Assembly (NCBI RefSeq): GCF_014279875.1
Contig: NZ_CP047952.1
Location: 1,178,001-1,242,000, forward strand
Length of the DNA: 64,000 bases
Reading direction: 5' to 3'
Source of the DNA: Synechococcus sp. MEDNS5
Lineage (GTDB): Bacteria; Cyanobacteriota; Cyanobacteriia; PCC-6307; Cyanobiaceae
Shown: positions 36,339-45,578 of the stretch, in pieces
How the letters are laid out: each line of letters begins with the position of its first letter
Position numbering within the stretch: the first letter of the stretch is position 1
Position numbers and translations under genes: made by a program
The notes under the pieces: model-generated
What the model was told of the DNA's origin: nothing
Seen by the model: the letters and a program-made list of their open reading frames with translations, nothing else
Databases searched by the model: none

Positions 36339-38870
36339 TCAGTTCAACTGAGCAGCTGCGGTGACTCGATTGCGTTGATCATCGAGCAGAGAGCGAAGCA
36401 CTGGGTGATCGCTCAGATCAGGATCGTCGCGGAGGATATCCGCGGCCTCGTCCCGGGCCTCCTCAAGGACTGACCCATCATCGGCCAGGCTCGCCAAGGC
36501 CAGGTCTGGCAAACCGGATTGGCGAGTCCCCAACACTTGCCCGGGGCCACGAAGCCTCAGGTCCATCTCGGCGATCTCGAAACCATCCGTCGAGCGGACC
36601 AACACCTCAAGTCTCTGCCTGGCCAAGGGATTGCGACTGTCGTTGATCAACAGGCATCGGGATGCTGCAGCACCGCGACCGACCCGCCCTCGCAGCTGAT
36701 GAAGCTGTGCCAGTCCGAAACGATCGGCATGGTCAATCATCATCACGCTGGCCTCAGGAACATCCACACCAACCTCAACAACAGTGGTGGACACCAGAAT
36801 CTGCGTTTCCCCGCGCGCGAAAGCTTGGATCACCGACTGCTTCTCCGCACTCGGCAGGCGTCCATGCAACAGCCCGACCTTGAGATCCGGAAACACCTCG
36901 TCTTCAAGCTGATGATGCACATCAACAGCAGACCTCAAGTCCATTTTTTCAGACTCCTCCACAAGCGGAAGCACCACGTAGGCCCTCTGGCCTCTCTCAA
37001 CCTCCTCACGGATCATGCTGTAGGCCTGATCACGCTCTGAGCCTGCCAACATCGTGGTCTTGATCGGCGTGCGTCCCGGCGGGAGTTCATCGATCTGACT
37101 GACATCCAGATCTCCATGAAGTGACAAAGCCAGCGTTCGCGGAATCGGTGTCGCCGTCATCGTGAGCAGGTGGGGCTGGAGACCTTTGCCGAGAAGTCGA
37201 TTGCGTTGACGAACTCCGAAGCGGTGTTGCTCATCCACGACCACCAGTCCCAGTCGGTCGAATGCAACTGGATCTTCCAGTAGGGCATGGGTACCCACGA
37301 GAACCTTGCAGGCCCCTGAAGCCACATCAGCGAGCATCTGCCTCCGTTTCTTGAGAGGCGTCGAACCGGTGAGCAACTCCACCGTGACATGCAACGGAGG
37401 GAGCCACTGGCAGAGACTGCGGTAATGCTGTTCCGCAAGCACCTCAGTGGGAGCCATCATGGCTCCTTGCCAACCGGCCTGAATGGCCTTGAGCAAGGCA
37501 GCAACAGCAACAACGGTTTTCCCACTGCCAACATCACCCTGCACCAGCCTGGCCATCGGCTCCGAACGTTCGAGATCTTCATCGATCTCCGCCAGCACTC
37601 TGTTCTGTGCATTTGTGAATTGGAACGGGAGATTATCCAGGAACCGACCCAGGAGACCGTCGCGATCTGAGGCGATCCTCAGTGATGGTGCTGTTCGCTG
37701 ACACAGTGCCGCCCTGCGCTGCATCAATCCGAGCTGAAGCAGCAGAAACTCATCGAAGACAAGACGGTGACGGGCCTGCTGAAGCTGCTCGGATGTCTCC
37801 GGTCGATGAATCGCCGTCAGCGCCTGGTGACGATGCAGCAGATGCCGGGCCTGGCGTCTCTGAGGTGGCAGTGGCTCAGGCCAGAGGCGTACCGATGGCA
37901 GGGCCGCCTCCACCAGGGTTCTGAAACGATCGGCTGTCAGTCCTTCCGTCAGGGAGTACACCGGCAACAGCCTGCCGATTCGTTTTGATTGCAGTGGAGC
38001 TTGAGCATTCTCCATCACTTCAATCAGCGGATCTTGAAAGCTCAGGCCGTACGCACCTTCCTTGACCAGACCACTCACAGCGACGGTGGCTCCATTGGGA
38101 TAAAGCCTCGTCTGACCATGGAGATAGGAGGGATTGCTGAAGCGGCGACCTGCCAAGAAACGACTGACCTTGATCCGTCCAGTGGGGTCCTGAAGCTGCA
38201 GTTCGATTATGGAGAGATTGGGGTTTCTCGGACTTGTGAAGCCGTGGCAGCGACGGACGGTGGCAACGATGGTGGCTGTTTCACCTGGAACCAAGGCTTC
38301 GATCCGGCGCAAGGCGGAGTAGTCCACATAGTCCCTTGGGTAGTGCAGCAACAAATCTCTGACCACCAGAAGCCCGAGGCTGGCCAGGCGTTCCGCCTGC
38401 TTGGGGCCGATGCCACGGACCCGTGACAGCGGTGCGTCAAGGGGCATGACTCCCTGGTGGTTCCCTCGAGCTGCTGTGCTGCTGGTGGCAACCTTCAATT
38501 TGGGAGGTGCCATCGCTCGCGTGGGTTCCAGACGCTGACGCAGGGCATGGAGCCACTGCCTCACCGTGGTGACAAGGCGCCGGCGCGCTGCATCACTGAG
38601 GGAGGAATAGGACTGAAAATCGTTGGAGAATGCCTGAAGGCGATCCTTGCAATCTGGCGGGAAAGGAATTCCTGGTGGTCCCCCCAATTCACGACTCAGG
38701 AAACTGTGAAATGTCTCCTGCCGGCCCTGAACATTGACGAATCCACGCTCCGCCTCAAGCGACAGCGCCTGCTGAAGCGGACGAATCCAAATCTGAAAAC
38801 GCTCCAGGGCCTGATGATCCAGGCCAGAACTCAATGGCGCGGAGGGGTCTCCGTTCGGTTGGGCCACCAA
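36339..38870 (-). CDS. recG: ATP-dependent DNA helicase RecG
   Basis: 843 residues. The wedge/OB domain (about 150-330) precedes helicase motifs: I GDVGSGKTVVA, II VVDEQHRFGVRQR, III MTATPIPRTLAL, VI QLRGRVGRGAAAS, and the RecG tail LRLRGPGQVLGTRQSGLPD. It remodels stalled replication forks and Holliday junctions. The N-terminal 150 residues are an extension seen in cyanobacterial RecG. Start is TTG (38870) or the adjoining GTG; a GGGAGG sequence lies about 10 bases upstream. It overlaps the end of the next upstream gene by 40 bases. Confidence 0.93.
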   Translation of the reverse strand: MVAQPNGDPSAPLSSGLDHQALERFQIWIRPLQQALSLEAERGFVNVQGRQETFHSFLSRELGGPPGIPFPPDCKDRLQAFSNDFQSYSSLSDAARRRLVTTVRQWLHALRQRLEPTRAMAPPKLKVATSSTAARGNHQGVMPLDAPLSRVRGIGPKQAERLASLGLLVVRDLLLHYPRDYVDYSALRRIEALVPGETATIVATVRRCHGFTSPRNPNLSIIELQLQDPTGRIKVSRFLAGRRFSNPSYLHGQTRLYPNGATVAVSGLVKEGAYGLSFQDPLIEVMENAQAPLQSKRIGRLLPVYSLTEGLTADRFRTLVEAALPSVRLWPEPLPPQRRQARHLLHRHQALTAIHRPETSEQLQQARHRLVFDEFLLLQLGLMQRRAALCQRTAPSLRIASDRDGLLGRFLDNLPFQFTNAQNRVLAEIDEDLERSEPMARLVQGDVGSGKTVVAVAALLKAIQAGWQGAMMAPTEVLAEQHYRSLCQWLPPLHVTVELLTGSTPLKKRRQMLADVASGACKVLVGTHALLEDPVAFDRLGLVVVDEQHRFGVRQRNRLLGKGLQPHLLTMTATPIPRTLALSLHGDLDVSQIDELPPGRTPIKTTMLAGSERDQAYSMIREEVERGQRAYVVLPLVEESEKMDLRSAVDVHHQLEDEVFPDLKVGLLHGRLPSAEKQSVIQAFARGETQILVSTTVVEVGVDVPEASVMMIDHADRFGLAQLHQLRGRVGRGAAASRCLLINDSRNPLARQRLEVLVRSTDGFEIAEMDLRLRGPGQVLGTRQSGLPDLALASLADDGSVLEEARDEAADILRDDPDLSDHPVLRSLLDDQRNRVTAAAQLN

Positions 38871-39961
38871 TGGGTTTGAACCTCCCTGGCGCTGCTGCGA
38901 CGTTGCCAGTGTCGCTCCTTAACCACAAAAGTGGAGAGAGCACGCCGTTGATTCTGGATGCGTCCGCGGCAACGGCGCAAGGATCGATCATCGAATTCCA
39001 GTTCGGAGCTGCGCAGAAGTAGGCAAAGCGTTTCGTAGGCGTGCTGATCACCAGTGGTGGGCAGCGGCAGCTGGAGTTTCAAAAGATTGGAATGGGTGGC
39101 TTCCGATGGAAGCTGACCGGTCATGGCCGCATCCAGCAGTTGGATAGGCAGCAGACTTCTGATGATTCCCGCACGCATCAGCTCCACGTTGAGGGCATGG
39201 GACAGGTTGCGCAGACGTCGACTGAGGCCAGCATCAATCCCCTCCATCCAGACCAGAAGAGCGCTCGGTGACGTTGGCATCAACTGATCCGACCCAGTGA
39301 CATCCGCCATCAAAGGGGGGGCTTCAGATCCCATCGCATCACTCGAAGACTCTTGGGCATCCCTGGGGTCCATGGCCTCACCAGCGAGCACGAACAGAGA
39401 CCGGAGCAGGTCAAGCTCCGTCGTCTCCTGTGAAGGAGGTTGCTCATCGTTCGCGGGCTGCTCCATCTCAATGTCAGTCCTCTCGTCAGTGGTCACCCTC
39501 CCTGGGAACAGACCATCAATCAGATCTGAGCGTTCCAGGGGAAGAGACAGGCCGAGATGAACTTCCTCACAGGCAACAGTCGGAGCCGGTGACTCAGATG
39601 AACTGCTCAGTGCCTGGACCTGGAGGAGTTGGTTGCGTTGTGCTTCGTGGCGCAGACGATCCGCCGTAATGATTAGCTGCTCAACAGTGAGGAGAGAAGA
39701 CGTTCTCTGAACAAGCGCATCCACACGACGATGCAGTTCTTCGACTCCTTCAGCTCTGCGGATGCTTGCGTCGACACTGCGAGCGCAAAGCAGATGCTTG
39801 ATGGCTGTACGAGCAGCTCCGGACAGCTGGTCTCGGACGATCTGAAGATAGAGAGCCTGTTCCCGGTAAAGAGCTGGTGCCAGGGACCGGCATCGGCAAC
39901 CCAGACGCTCCAACTGGAGGTCTGGGTCGTGGCAATGGCGACTCTCCGAATCAGCCTTCAA
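38831..39961 (-). CDS. Hypothetical protein coupled to recG and tsf
   Basis: 376 residues. The N-terminal 120 residues are helical and basic (DQLSGAARTAIKHLL, HRRVDALVQRTSSLLTVEQLI), then an acidic, Ser-rich stretch (about 130-215), then a helical domain with ALLVWMEGIDAGLSRRLRNLSHALNVEL in parts, and a basic C-terminus rich in Arg and Trp. No signal, membrane or catalytic motif that I recognise. It begins with TTG two bases after the tsf stop and runs 40 bases into recG, so all three are probably co-transcribed and this gene may be translated by coupling. Function unknown. Confidence 0.75.
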   Translation of the reverse strand: MKADSESRHCHDPDLQLERLGCRCRSLAPALYREQALYLQIVRDQLSGAARTAIKHLLCARSVDASIRRAEGVEELHRRVDALVQRTSSLLTVEQLIITADRLRHEAQRNQLLQVQALSSSSESPAPTVACEEVHLGLSLPLERSDLIDGLFPGRVTTDERTDIEMEQPANDEQPPSQETTELDLLRSLFVLAGEAMDPRDAQESSSDAMGSEAPPLMADVTGSDQLMPTSPSALLVWMEGIDAGLSRRLRNLSHALNVELMRAGIIRSLLPIQLLDAAMTGQLPSEATHSNLLKLQLPLPTTGDQHAYETLCLLLRSSELEFDDRSLRRCRGRIQNQRRALSTFVVKERHWQRRSSAREVQTHWWPNRTETPPRH

Positions 39962-39963
39962 GA

Positions 39964-40623
39964 TCAGCCCTTGGTCATCGAAGCCACTTCAGCGGCAAAG
40001 TCATTCTCCTCGACTTCGATGCCCTCACCAAGGGTGTAGCGCGTGAAGCGGCGTACCTTCACGTTTTCTCCGATCTTTCCGGCTGTCTGCTTCACCAGTT
40101 CAGCAACAGTGAGGGAGCTGTCTTTGATGAAAGGTTGCTCCATCAGAGCAAGTTCCTTGAGGCGCTTGTTGATCCGACCTTCGACAATCTTCTCCTTCAT
40201 CTGCTCGGGCTTGCCATCGAGGTCGTCACGACCCATTTCGATGGTCTTCTCGCGTTCGCGGATCTCAGCAGGGATTTCATCGGTGTTGACGTATTCCACT
40301 CCTGGGCAGGCAGCCACCTGCATGGCCACGTCTCTGAGGAGCTCCTGGAACATGTCACCTCGGGCGACGAAGTCGGTTTCGCAGTTGACTTCAACAAGCA
40401 CACCGACCCGTGCTCCGGTGTGGATGTAGCTACCGATAGCGCCTTCAGCAGCAGTGCGACCAGACTTTTTCTCTGCGCTAGCGATGCCTTTCTGGCGAAG
40501 CCATTCGATGGCTTTGTCAGCATCGCCGTCAGTGGCTGCAAGTGCTTTCTTGCAATCCATCATTCCAGCGCCGGTCTTGTCGCGCAGGTCCTTAACGAGC
40601 TTGGCGGATACGGCAGCGGCCAT
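39964..40623 (-). CDS. tsf: Elongation factor Ts
   Basis: 219 residues from [21 protein letters not shown], the signature start; the [10 protein letters not shown] segment is the second EF-Ts hallmark. It exchanges GDP for GTP on EF-Tu. The frame is open ten codons further up, but that part lies in the intergenic hairpin region. This is the short cyanobacterial form. Follows rpsB through a terminator-like hairpin. Confidence 0.96.
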   Translation of the reverse strand: MAAAVSAKLVKDLRDKTGAGMMDCKKALAATDGDADKAIEWLRQKGIASAEKKSGRTAAEGAIGSYIHTGARVGVLVEVNCETDFVARGDMFQELLRDVAMQVAACPGVEYVNTDEIPAEIREREKTIEMGRDDLDGKPEQMKEKIVEGRINKRLKELALMEQPFIKDSSLTVAELVKQTAGKIGENVKVRRFTRYTLGEGIEVEENDFAAEVASMTKG

Positions 40624-40651
40624 CAGAAGAGAAGGAGGGGAGGATTTGGGC

Positions 40652-40686
40652 AAAAAGCCGCCTTTCCAAACATTCGGAAGGGCGGC
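40652..40686 (-). terminator. Terminator/attenuator between rpsB and tsf
   Basis: On the minus strand an 11-bp stem (GCCGCCCTTCC with GGAAAGGCGGC, one G-U type mismatch) has an 8-base loop and is followed by TTTTT. It lies 24 bases after the rpsB stop and 29 before tsf. Since the two genes usually form one operon, partial read-through is likely. Confidence 0.85.
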
Positions 40687-40709
40687 GTGAACATAGCGGC
40701 TCGCGGGAC

Positions 40710-41429
40710 TCAGCCTTCGCTGTCGTCACCACCACGCTGCTCATTGGAGCCGTGACGGCCTTCATTGATGGCATCGGCCAAACGGCTCAGCACCAGCTGG
40801 ACGGAACGCACAGCGTCGTCGTTGCAAGGAATGGGAACCTCGCAGAGATCCGGATCGCAGTTGGTGTCCAGCATCGACACCAGGGGGATATCCAATTTGC
40901 GGGCCTCGAGCACTGCGTTTGTTTCACGCCGCTGATCGACCAGCACCACCACATCGGGGAGACGACGCATGTTCTTGAGGCCACCCAGATACTTCTGGAG
41001 ACGGTCAAGTTCACGACGAAGAACGGCGCCCTCCTTCTTGGGACGCATGGCGATCGCTCCGCTGGCCTCCATCCGCTCCAGATCCTTGAGGCGGTCGATT
41101 CGGGCTTTCATCGTGGTCCAGTTGGTCAGCATGCCGCCCAACCAGCGTTGGTTGACGTAGGACCCACCGCAGCGCAGGGCTTCCTGAGCCACCACTTCAG
41201 AGGCTTGTTTCTTGGTTCCTACGAACAGGAAACGTTTGCCGCTTCTTGCAGCGGAACGAACCCATTTGTAAGCGTTGTTCATGCAGACAGCAGTCTGCAC
41301 AAGGTCAATGATGTGAACTCCGTTGCGCGCGCAATAGATGTAGCGCGACATTTTGGGATTCCAACGACGGGTCTGGTGTCCAAAGTGGGCACCAGCTTCC
41401 ATCATCTCAGCGAGAGTGACAACAGCCAT
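40710..41429 (-). CDS. rpsB: 30S ribosomal protein S2
   Basis: 239 residues from [21 protein letters not shown]. The block [22 protein letters not shown] and the [12 protein letters not shown] segment are S2 hallmarks; the end is a short acidic tail. It joins the small subunit late and is needed for S1 binding. The frame is open ten codons upstream, but the ATG at 41429 is the family start. The 134 bases before it presumably hold the promoter. Confidence 0.97.
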   Translation of the reverse strand: MAVVTLAEMMEAGAHFGHQTRRWNPKMSRYIYCARNGVHIIDLVQTAVCMNNAYKWVRSAARSGKRFLFVGTKKQASEVVAQEALRCGGSYVNQRWLGGMLTNWTTMKARIDRLKDLERMEASGAIAMRPKKEGAVLRRELDRLQKYLGGLKNMRRLPDVVVLVDQRRETNAVLEARKLDIPLVSMLDTNCDPDLCEVPIPCNDDAVRSVQLVLSRLADAINEGRHGSNEQRGGDDSEG

Positions 41430-41563
41430 GATTGATTGAGGTTTCGGGTTGGCCTCCACCTGTCAGGGATCACATGGATGGCTTGAAGCCACACCACGGT
41501 CAGCACCCGAAACAGACAGGTGTGTGGTTTGAGAGAACACCTTGAATTTATCAAACGGACTGC

Positions 41564-42496
41564 TCAACGCAGACCGATGGCCTTGGCTTCGCTGTACAAC
41601 GCCTCAACACCAAGACGATTCAAGGGAAGGCGCAACAGCTCCAGGGCCAGAGAGGGCTGTCCGCGATGAATGAGCCAGGAAAGAAGCGGTTTGAGTGATC
41701 GCTCATTGACCAGCCCGCCGAGGGTTAAAACCGACCACAGAACCCTGTGCATCCATGTGAACTGGATGATTATGCGCACTCTGCGGCTGGGGTGCTTTCT
41801 GTAGAAGACAAGTCCCATCCGTGCCCGCTCTCTCTCCACACGAATGAGATCGGGGATTTGTTCAAGCCGGAAAGCGGGATGCCAGTGATAGCCGACAGCA
41901 TCAGGGCAGCGAACCAGTGCAACACCCATCTGTCTCAGACGTTCACCCAGTTCGAGGTCCTCCCAGCCATAGAGCCGGAATCCCGTATCAAAAAGGCCTG
42001 ACTGCTCGAGAACGGAGCGGTCGATGGCGACATTACCGGTTGCGAAATAAGCCCAGGAGAGATCCCTGAGCTTGTGTCGCTCATGCGTTGGATGCTCAAA
42101 ATTCGCAGTATTGATCACAGCGCCGTAGGTGAAGCACAAACGATTTCCGCTACGACGCCATGCTGCTGTGAGCGCCTTGGCATGACTGGCGAGAAATGCT
42201 GGTGTGACGACGAGATCACTGTCAATGAAGACAATGACGTCACCGCGAGCGTGGCTGACGCCACGGTTCCGACCTTCAGCGGGTCCACCGTGGCTCTGTT
42301 CGATCAGACGCACGCTGGGGAAGCGACTGCTTGAGGCTCTCAACCAGTCGGGCGTTCCATCGGTGGAGCCGTCATCGACAACGACCACCTCATAATTTTC
42401 GATCTCCCCACAGGGACTCTGCCCTTCCAGTGCAAGCAAGCACTTCTCCAGGATCGGGCGTCGGTTGTAGGTGGGAATGACGACGCTGATGAACAT
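41564..42496 (-). CDS. Family 2 glycosyltransferase
   Basis: 310 residues. VVIPTYNRRPILEKCLLALE opens a GT-A fold, VVDDGSTDGTP binds the nucleotide, and IDSDLVV is the DxD-like metal motif; GWEDLELGERL is the usual ED acceptor-side acidic pair. No membrane segment, so it acts at the cytoplasmic face on an envelope polysaccharide or lipid. The donor and acceptor are unknown. It stands alone between rpsB and a small basic protein, separated from the latter by a strong terminator. Confidence 0.88.
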   Translation of the reverse strand: MFISVVIPTYNRRPILEKCLLALEGQSPCGEIENYEVVVVDDGSTDGTPDWLRASSSRFPSVRLIEQSHGGPAEGRNRGVSHARGDVIVFIDSDLVVTPAFLASHAKALTAAWRRSGNRLCFTYGAVINTANFEHPTHERHKLRDLSWAYFATGNVAIDRSVLEQSGLFDTGFRLYGWEDLELGERLRQMGVALVRCPDAVGYHWHPAFRLEQIPDLIRVERERARMGLVFYRKHPSRRVRIIIQFTWMHRVLWSVLTLGGLVNERSLKPLLSWLIHRGQPSLALELLRLPLNRLGVEALYSEAKAIGLR

Positions 42497-42538
42497 CCGC
42501 GCTTCACGGTGATCCGATTGAAGTCAGCCTAAGGGCAC

Positions 42539-42565
42539 AAAAAAAGAGGGGGTAACCCCCCTCTT
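42539..42565 (-). terminator. Intrinsic terminator of the small basic gene
   Basis: On the minus strand AAGAGGGGGG and CCCCCTCTT form a hairpin with a 3-4 base loop, followed by a run of seven Ts. It starts 17 bases after the stop of the 51-residue gene. Confidence 0.92.
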
Positions 42566-42581
42566 ACAGAAAAGCCCGAAC

Positions 42582-42737
42582 TCAATCGGCGGCGCCACCA
42601 TTGTTGGCTGTGCCCGTAACACCGTTGCCGGCACCTTCGCCCCGACCGTCATTGCGCATCTTGCGCTTCTTGAACTTGCGCGCGTAGGCGCGGTTGCGCT
42701 CCTGCTTTTCTTTCTTGAGATTTCTGCGCTTGGCCAT
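42582..42737 (-). CDS. Very basic 51-residue protein
   Basis: Starts MAKRRNLKKEKQERNRAYAR and continues KFKKRKMRNDG, then a Gly/Asn-rich tail ending GGAAD. The first 35 residues are nearly all Lys, Arg, Asn and Glu, suggesting an RNA- or ribosome-binding helix; the tail looks flexible. No family is assigned. It has its own intrinsic terminator 17 bases after the stop, which supports expression as a separate unit. Alternative: a ribosome-associated factor; this is inference from charge only. Confidence 0.75.
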   Translation of the reverse strand: MAKRRNLKKEKQERNRAYARKFKKRKMRNDGRGEGAGNGVTGTANNGGAAD

Positions 42738-42772
42738 GCGTTGGTTGAACCTTTGGCGGTTATCCGATCAAT

Positions 42773-43504
42773 CTACTCAATGGCCTGGAAGAGGCGACCG
42801 TCTTCCATCCGCACCAGCCGATCAGCCACATCGAGAATCCTGGGGTCGTGGGTGACCATGAGCACGGAGCAGGACTGTTCACGCGCCAGACGCTTCAACA
42901 GTTCCACCACTTCTCGCCCCGTTGCGCTGTCGAGGGCGGCCGTGGGTTCATCAGCCAGGAGGAGTTTGGGCCTGGCGGCAAGCGCTCGGGCGATGGCCAC
43001 GCGCTGTTTTTGTCCTCCCGAGAGATCGTGAGGAAGTTTGCTGAGCTCGTCGTCCAGACCAACGGCACGCAACCACTCCCTGGCTTGATCCCGTCTGGCC
43101 CGATAGCTGAATCCGGGGAGGAGATCGGATCCCATCTGAACGTTCTGTTCCGCAGTGAGGCAACGGAGAAGATTGTGGCCCTGAAAAATCATTCCGATTC
43201 GGCGACGAAGCTTCTGCCGCTGGCCCCGTCCAGCGCCCTGTAACTGCTGAGCGAACACGCGAACGTCGCCTTGCTGCACCTGACGCAAAGCCCCGATCAA
43301 AGTAAGCAGCGTGGTCTTTCCACATCCGGAGGGTCCTGTCAGAAGCACTACTTCACCAGCAGCGATCTCCAGATCCACTCCCTGCAACACCTGCCGTCGG
43401 GTTGATCCCTTGCCATACCAGTGGCTCAAGCCATTGATGCTCACACTGAGCTCCTGGCGGGAACCTTGCCTCTGAGTTGACTCTGAAAGCGTGGTGCTCG
43501 ACAT
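42773..43504 (-). CDS. devA: ABC transporter ATPase, DevA type
   Basis: 243 residues from MSSTTLSES. Walker A GPSGCGKTT, signature LSGGQKQRVAIARAL, Walker B LLLADEPTAALD, switch His in MVTHDP. Best fit is DevA, the ATPase of DevBCA exporters (MacB-like). In heterocyst formers DevBCA exports envelope glycolipids through TolC; this organism looks unicellular, so another lipid or compound is moved. The start overlaps the devC stop by one base. Confidence 0.88.
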   Translation of the reverse strand: MSSTTLSESTQRQGSRQELSVSINGLSHWYGKGSTRRQVLQGVDLEIAAGEVVLLTGPSGCGKTTLLTLIGALRQVQQGDVRVFAQQLQGAGRGQRQKLRRRIGMIFQGHNLLRCLTAEQNVQMGSDLLPGFSYRARRDQAREWLRAVGLDDELSKLPHDLSGGQKQRVAIARALAARPKLLLADEPTAALDSATGREVVELLKRLAREQSCSVLMVTHDPRILDVADRLVRMEDGRLFQAIE

Positions 43505-44676
43505 CAAAAGATCTCCGCCGGGTCGGCATCCACGAGGCGCCGCATCGCCAATCCTGCTGAGGCCATACACATGATCAGAATCATTGTGAACACTGTGAAC
43601 GCTCTGTTGAAATCCATGGCAACGGGAAGCTGGGTTGCATTTCTCACGAGCAGATACAAACCTTGGCCGGCGGCATAGGCCGGAAGGTATCCGAATAGGG
43701 CAAGCAGCAATCCTTCACGCACCACAACACCGAGAAGAGTGAAAAGCCGGTACCCCATCGCCATCAACGTGGCGTATTCAGGCAGGTGATCACTCACATC
43801 GGAATAAAGCACCTGGTAAACGATTACGCACCCCACCACGAAACCCATCGCAGCTCCGAGAGTGAAGATGAAGCCAATGGAGGTGCCGGTTTTCCAATAA
43901 TTCTGCTCAAAATCAATGAAACCTTGTTTTGTCAACACGGTGACATCGTCAGGAAGCAAGATCTTTAGACGCTCCATAACAAGTTCAGGGTCTACATCAG
44001 CGTTGAGACGAATCAATCCAACCTCGATGCTTCCAGGGGGAGTATTCGGGAGCAATTCACGGAACGTTTCGCTGCTGGTGAGAAGATTTCCATCGGCTCC
44101 GAAGGACGTACCGAGCTCGATCAAGCCTGCAACACGAACACGTTTGCCAGCAATTTCGCTGTCCACAACACGGCCTTCGCGGAACCACTCAGCAACTGGT
44201 CCGAACTCCGGTCGCGATCGTTCATCAAAGAGAACTCGGCCTTTTTGGGTGAGCTTCCCAGCTTTGGGCGCCAGCGTCGGATCGGTAAACAAAGGATCAC
44301 CGGGTTCAAAGCCAAGAGCAAGAATGGATCGTGTTCCACGGGTTTCTGGATTTCTCCAGAGGAGCAAGTTCCAATTCACGGGAGTAATGCCTTCCACTTC
44401 CGGAAGCGCCATGGCCTGAACCAGCCGCCTTTTAGGAAAGCCAGCCATACTCACGGAACTGGTTGATCTCGGGCTGATTAAAACGATGTCGGCATCGAAT
44501 AATCGATGCACAGTGACACTGGCATCAAACAATCCGTCTCGGAATCCGAGCTGCATGAACATCAGGATTCCAGCGAAACTGATGCCAGCCAGAGCGACAG
44601 CCAAGCGCACAGGCTGTCGGATCAACATCAGCGAGGCCAGGGGAATGCCTCGGCGGCTCCAGAACCCACCGCTCAT
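43504..44676 (-). CDS. devC: ABC transporter permease, DevC type
   Basis: 390 residues. One N-terminal membrane helix (VRLAVALAGISFAGILMFMQLG), a large periplasmic domain and three C-terminal helices (IGFIFTLGAAMGFVVGCVIVYQ in part) match the MacB/DevC fold. It forms the membrane channel of the DevBCA exporter. ATG at 44676 overlaps the devB stop by four bases. Confidence 0.9.
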   Translation of the reverse strand: MSGGFWSRRGIPLASLMLIRQPVRLAVALAGISFAGILMFMQLGFRDGLFDASVTVHRLFDADIVLISPRSTSSVSMAGFPKRRLVQAMALPEVEGITPVNWNLLLWRNPETRGTRSILALGFEPGDPLFTDPTLAPKAGKLTQKGRVLFDERSRPEFGPVAEWFREGRVVDSEIAGKRVRVAGLIELGTSFGADGNLLTSSETFRELLPNTPPGSIEVGLIRLNADVDPELVMERLKILLPDDVTVLTKQGFIDFEQNYWKTGTSIGFIFTLGAAMGFVVGCVIVYQVLYSDVSDHLPEYATLMAMGYRLFTLLGVVVREGLLLALFGYLPAYAAGQGLYLLVRNATQLPVAMDFNRAFTVFTMILIMCMASAGLAMRRLVDADPAEIF

Positions 44677-45578
44677 GAGGTTTTGAAGCGCGCGATCACT
44701 TTCAAGCCGGCTAACGATGCAACCCGGAGTGCTGAGTCGCGATCAAGACTGACCTGAACCTCCACCACCCTGGCGTCAGCATCACCGGTGGGGTTCGTGG
44801 ACAACACCTCCCGCTGCCTCACCTGAGGGCTGATGCGCTCGACGCGCCCTGTGAGACGTCCTTCGAAACCACCGTTCTCACTGACAAGCGTCACGGGATC
44901 ACCAACGGCAATTCGGTTGATGTCGGATTCATACACTTCAATTAATGCTTCCATCGATTGGCTGGCGCCAACCTCAAGCACGCCATCTCCATCGGGGCGC
45001 TCGCCCACCCGGGTGTGCAGCCTGAGAACTGTTCCGTCAATCGGTGATCGAAGCTCACTGTCGACCAGATCAGCCTCAAGGGATCGGCGTTCAGCGATTA
45101 GTTCAATGCGCTTGCGCTCCGCCAAAGTCAATTCGTTCTGCTTCTCTTCGAGAATCACCATCGAAGCGGCACCGACTTTGGCTGCTTCTGCGTAGCGAGC
45201 AACCTCTCGGCGTCGCAAGGGGATTTCTGTATCGATCGTGCGAATCTGAGCATCAAGAGCCTCCAGATCAGCTTCGATCTGTGGACGGCTATCGAAAACA
45301 GCCAGCACCTGGCCACGAGTGACCGTATCTCCTTCATTCACAAGAAGCTTGGACACTCGGGGGGTGCCACCGAACCCGCTGATCGGTGCCGCGAGACGGC
45401 GAATCTCTCCAAGAGGACGAAGCCGCCCCAAGGCAGCCACAGCCTCCGGTGCACGCGGTGATTCGGTCTGAGGAGCCTCCTTTACAACAGTGCCAGGCCT
45501 TTGGAGAAACGCGACACTGCCAGCAATCACAAGGATCGAGAGCGTCCCGACCCCGATCCATAGAGAGCGCTTCGACAT
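44673..45578 (-). CDS. devB: Membrane fusion protein, DevB (HlyD) type
   Basis: 301 residues from [20 protein letters not shown], which is a membrane anchor. Then a lipoyl-like segment (LLVNEGDTVTRGQVLAVFDSR in part), a coiled-coil hairpin (DLEALDAQIRTIDTEIPLRR onward) and the second lipoyl half SPIDGTVLRLHTRVGERPDG. It bridges DevC to an outer-membrane channel. The open frame begins 39 codons earlier inside pcyA; the ATG at 45578 overlaps the pcyA stop as TAATG and is chosen. Confidence 0.9.
   Translation of the reverse strand: MSKRSLWIGVGTLSILVIAGSVAFLQRPGTVVKEAPQTESPRAPEAVAALGRLRPLGEIRRLAAPISGFGGTPRVSKLLVNEGDTVTRGQVLAVFDSRPQIEADLEALDAQIRTIDTEIPLRRREVARYAEAAKVGAASMVILEEKQNELTLAERKRIELIAERRSLEADLVDSELRSPIDGTVLRLHTRVGERPDGDGVLEVGASQSMEALIEVYESDINRIAVGDPVTLVSENGGFEGRLTGRVERISPQVRQREVLSTNPTGDADARVVEVQVSLDRDSALRVASLAGLKVIARFKTS

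Noticed and set aside
38868-38890. Possible tRNA T-arm-like sequence (GGGTTTGAACC)
   Set aside because: No acceptor stem, anticodon arm or CCA context around it; it lies inside coding sequence.
2817-41057. HIP1-like octamers GCGATCGC at 2817, 19082, 30679 and 41050
   Set aside because: Only four copies noticed in 64 kb, far fewer than in HIP1-rich freshwater cyanobacteria; not enough to claim a function here.
41489-41530. Imperfect CCACACC/GGTGTGTGG pairing upstream of rpsB
   Set aside because: Could be an S2-binding leader, but the stem is short with a long loop and resembles no leader I know.
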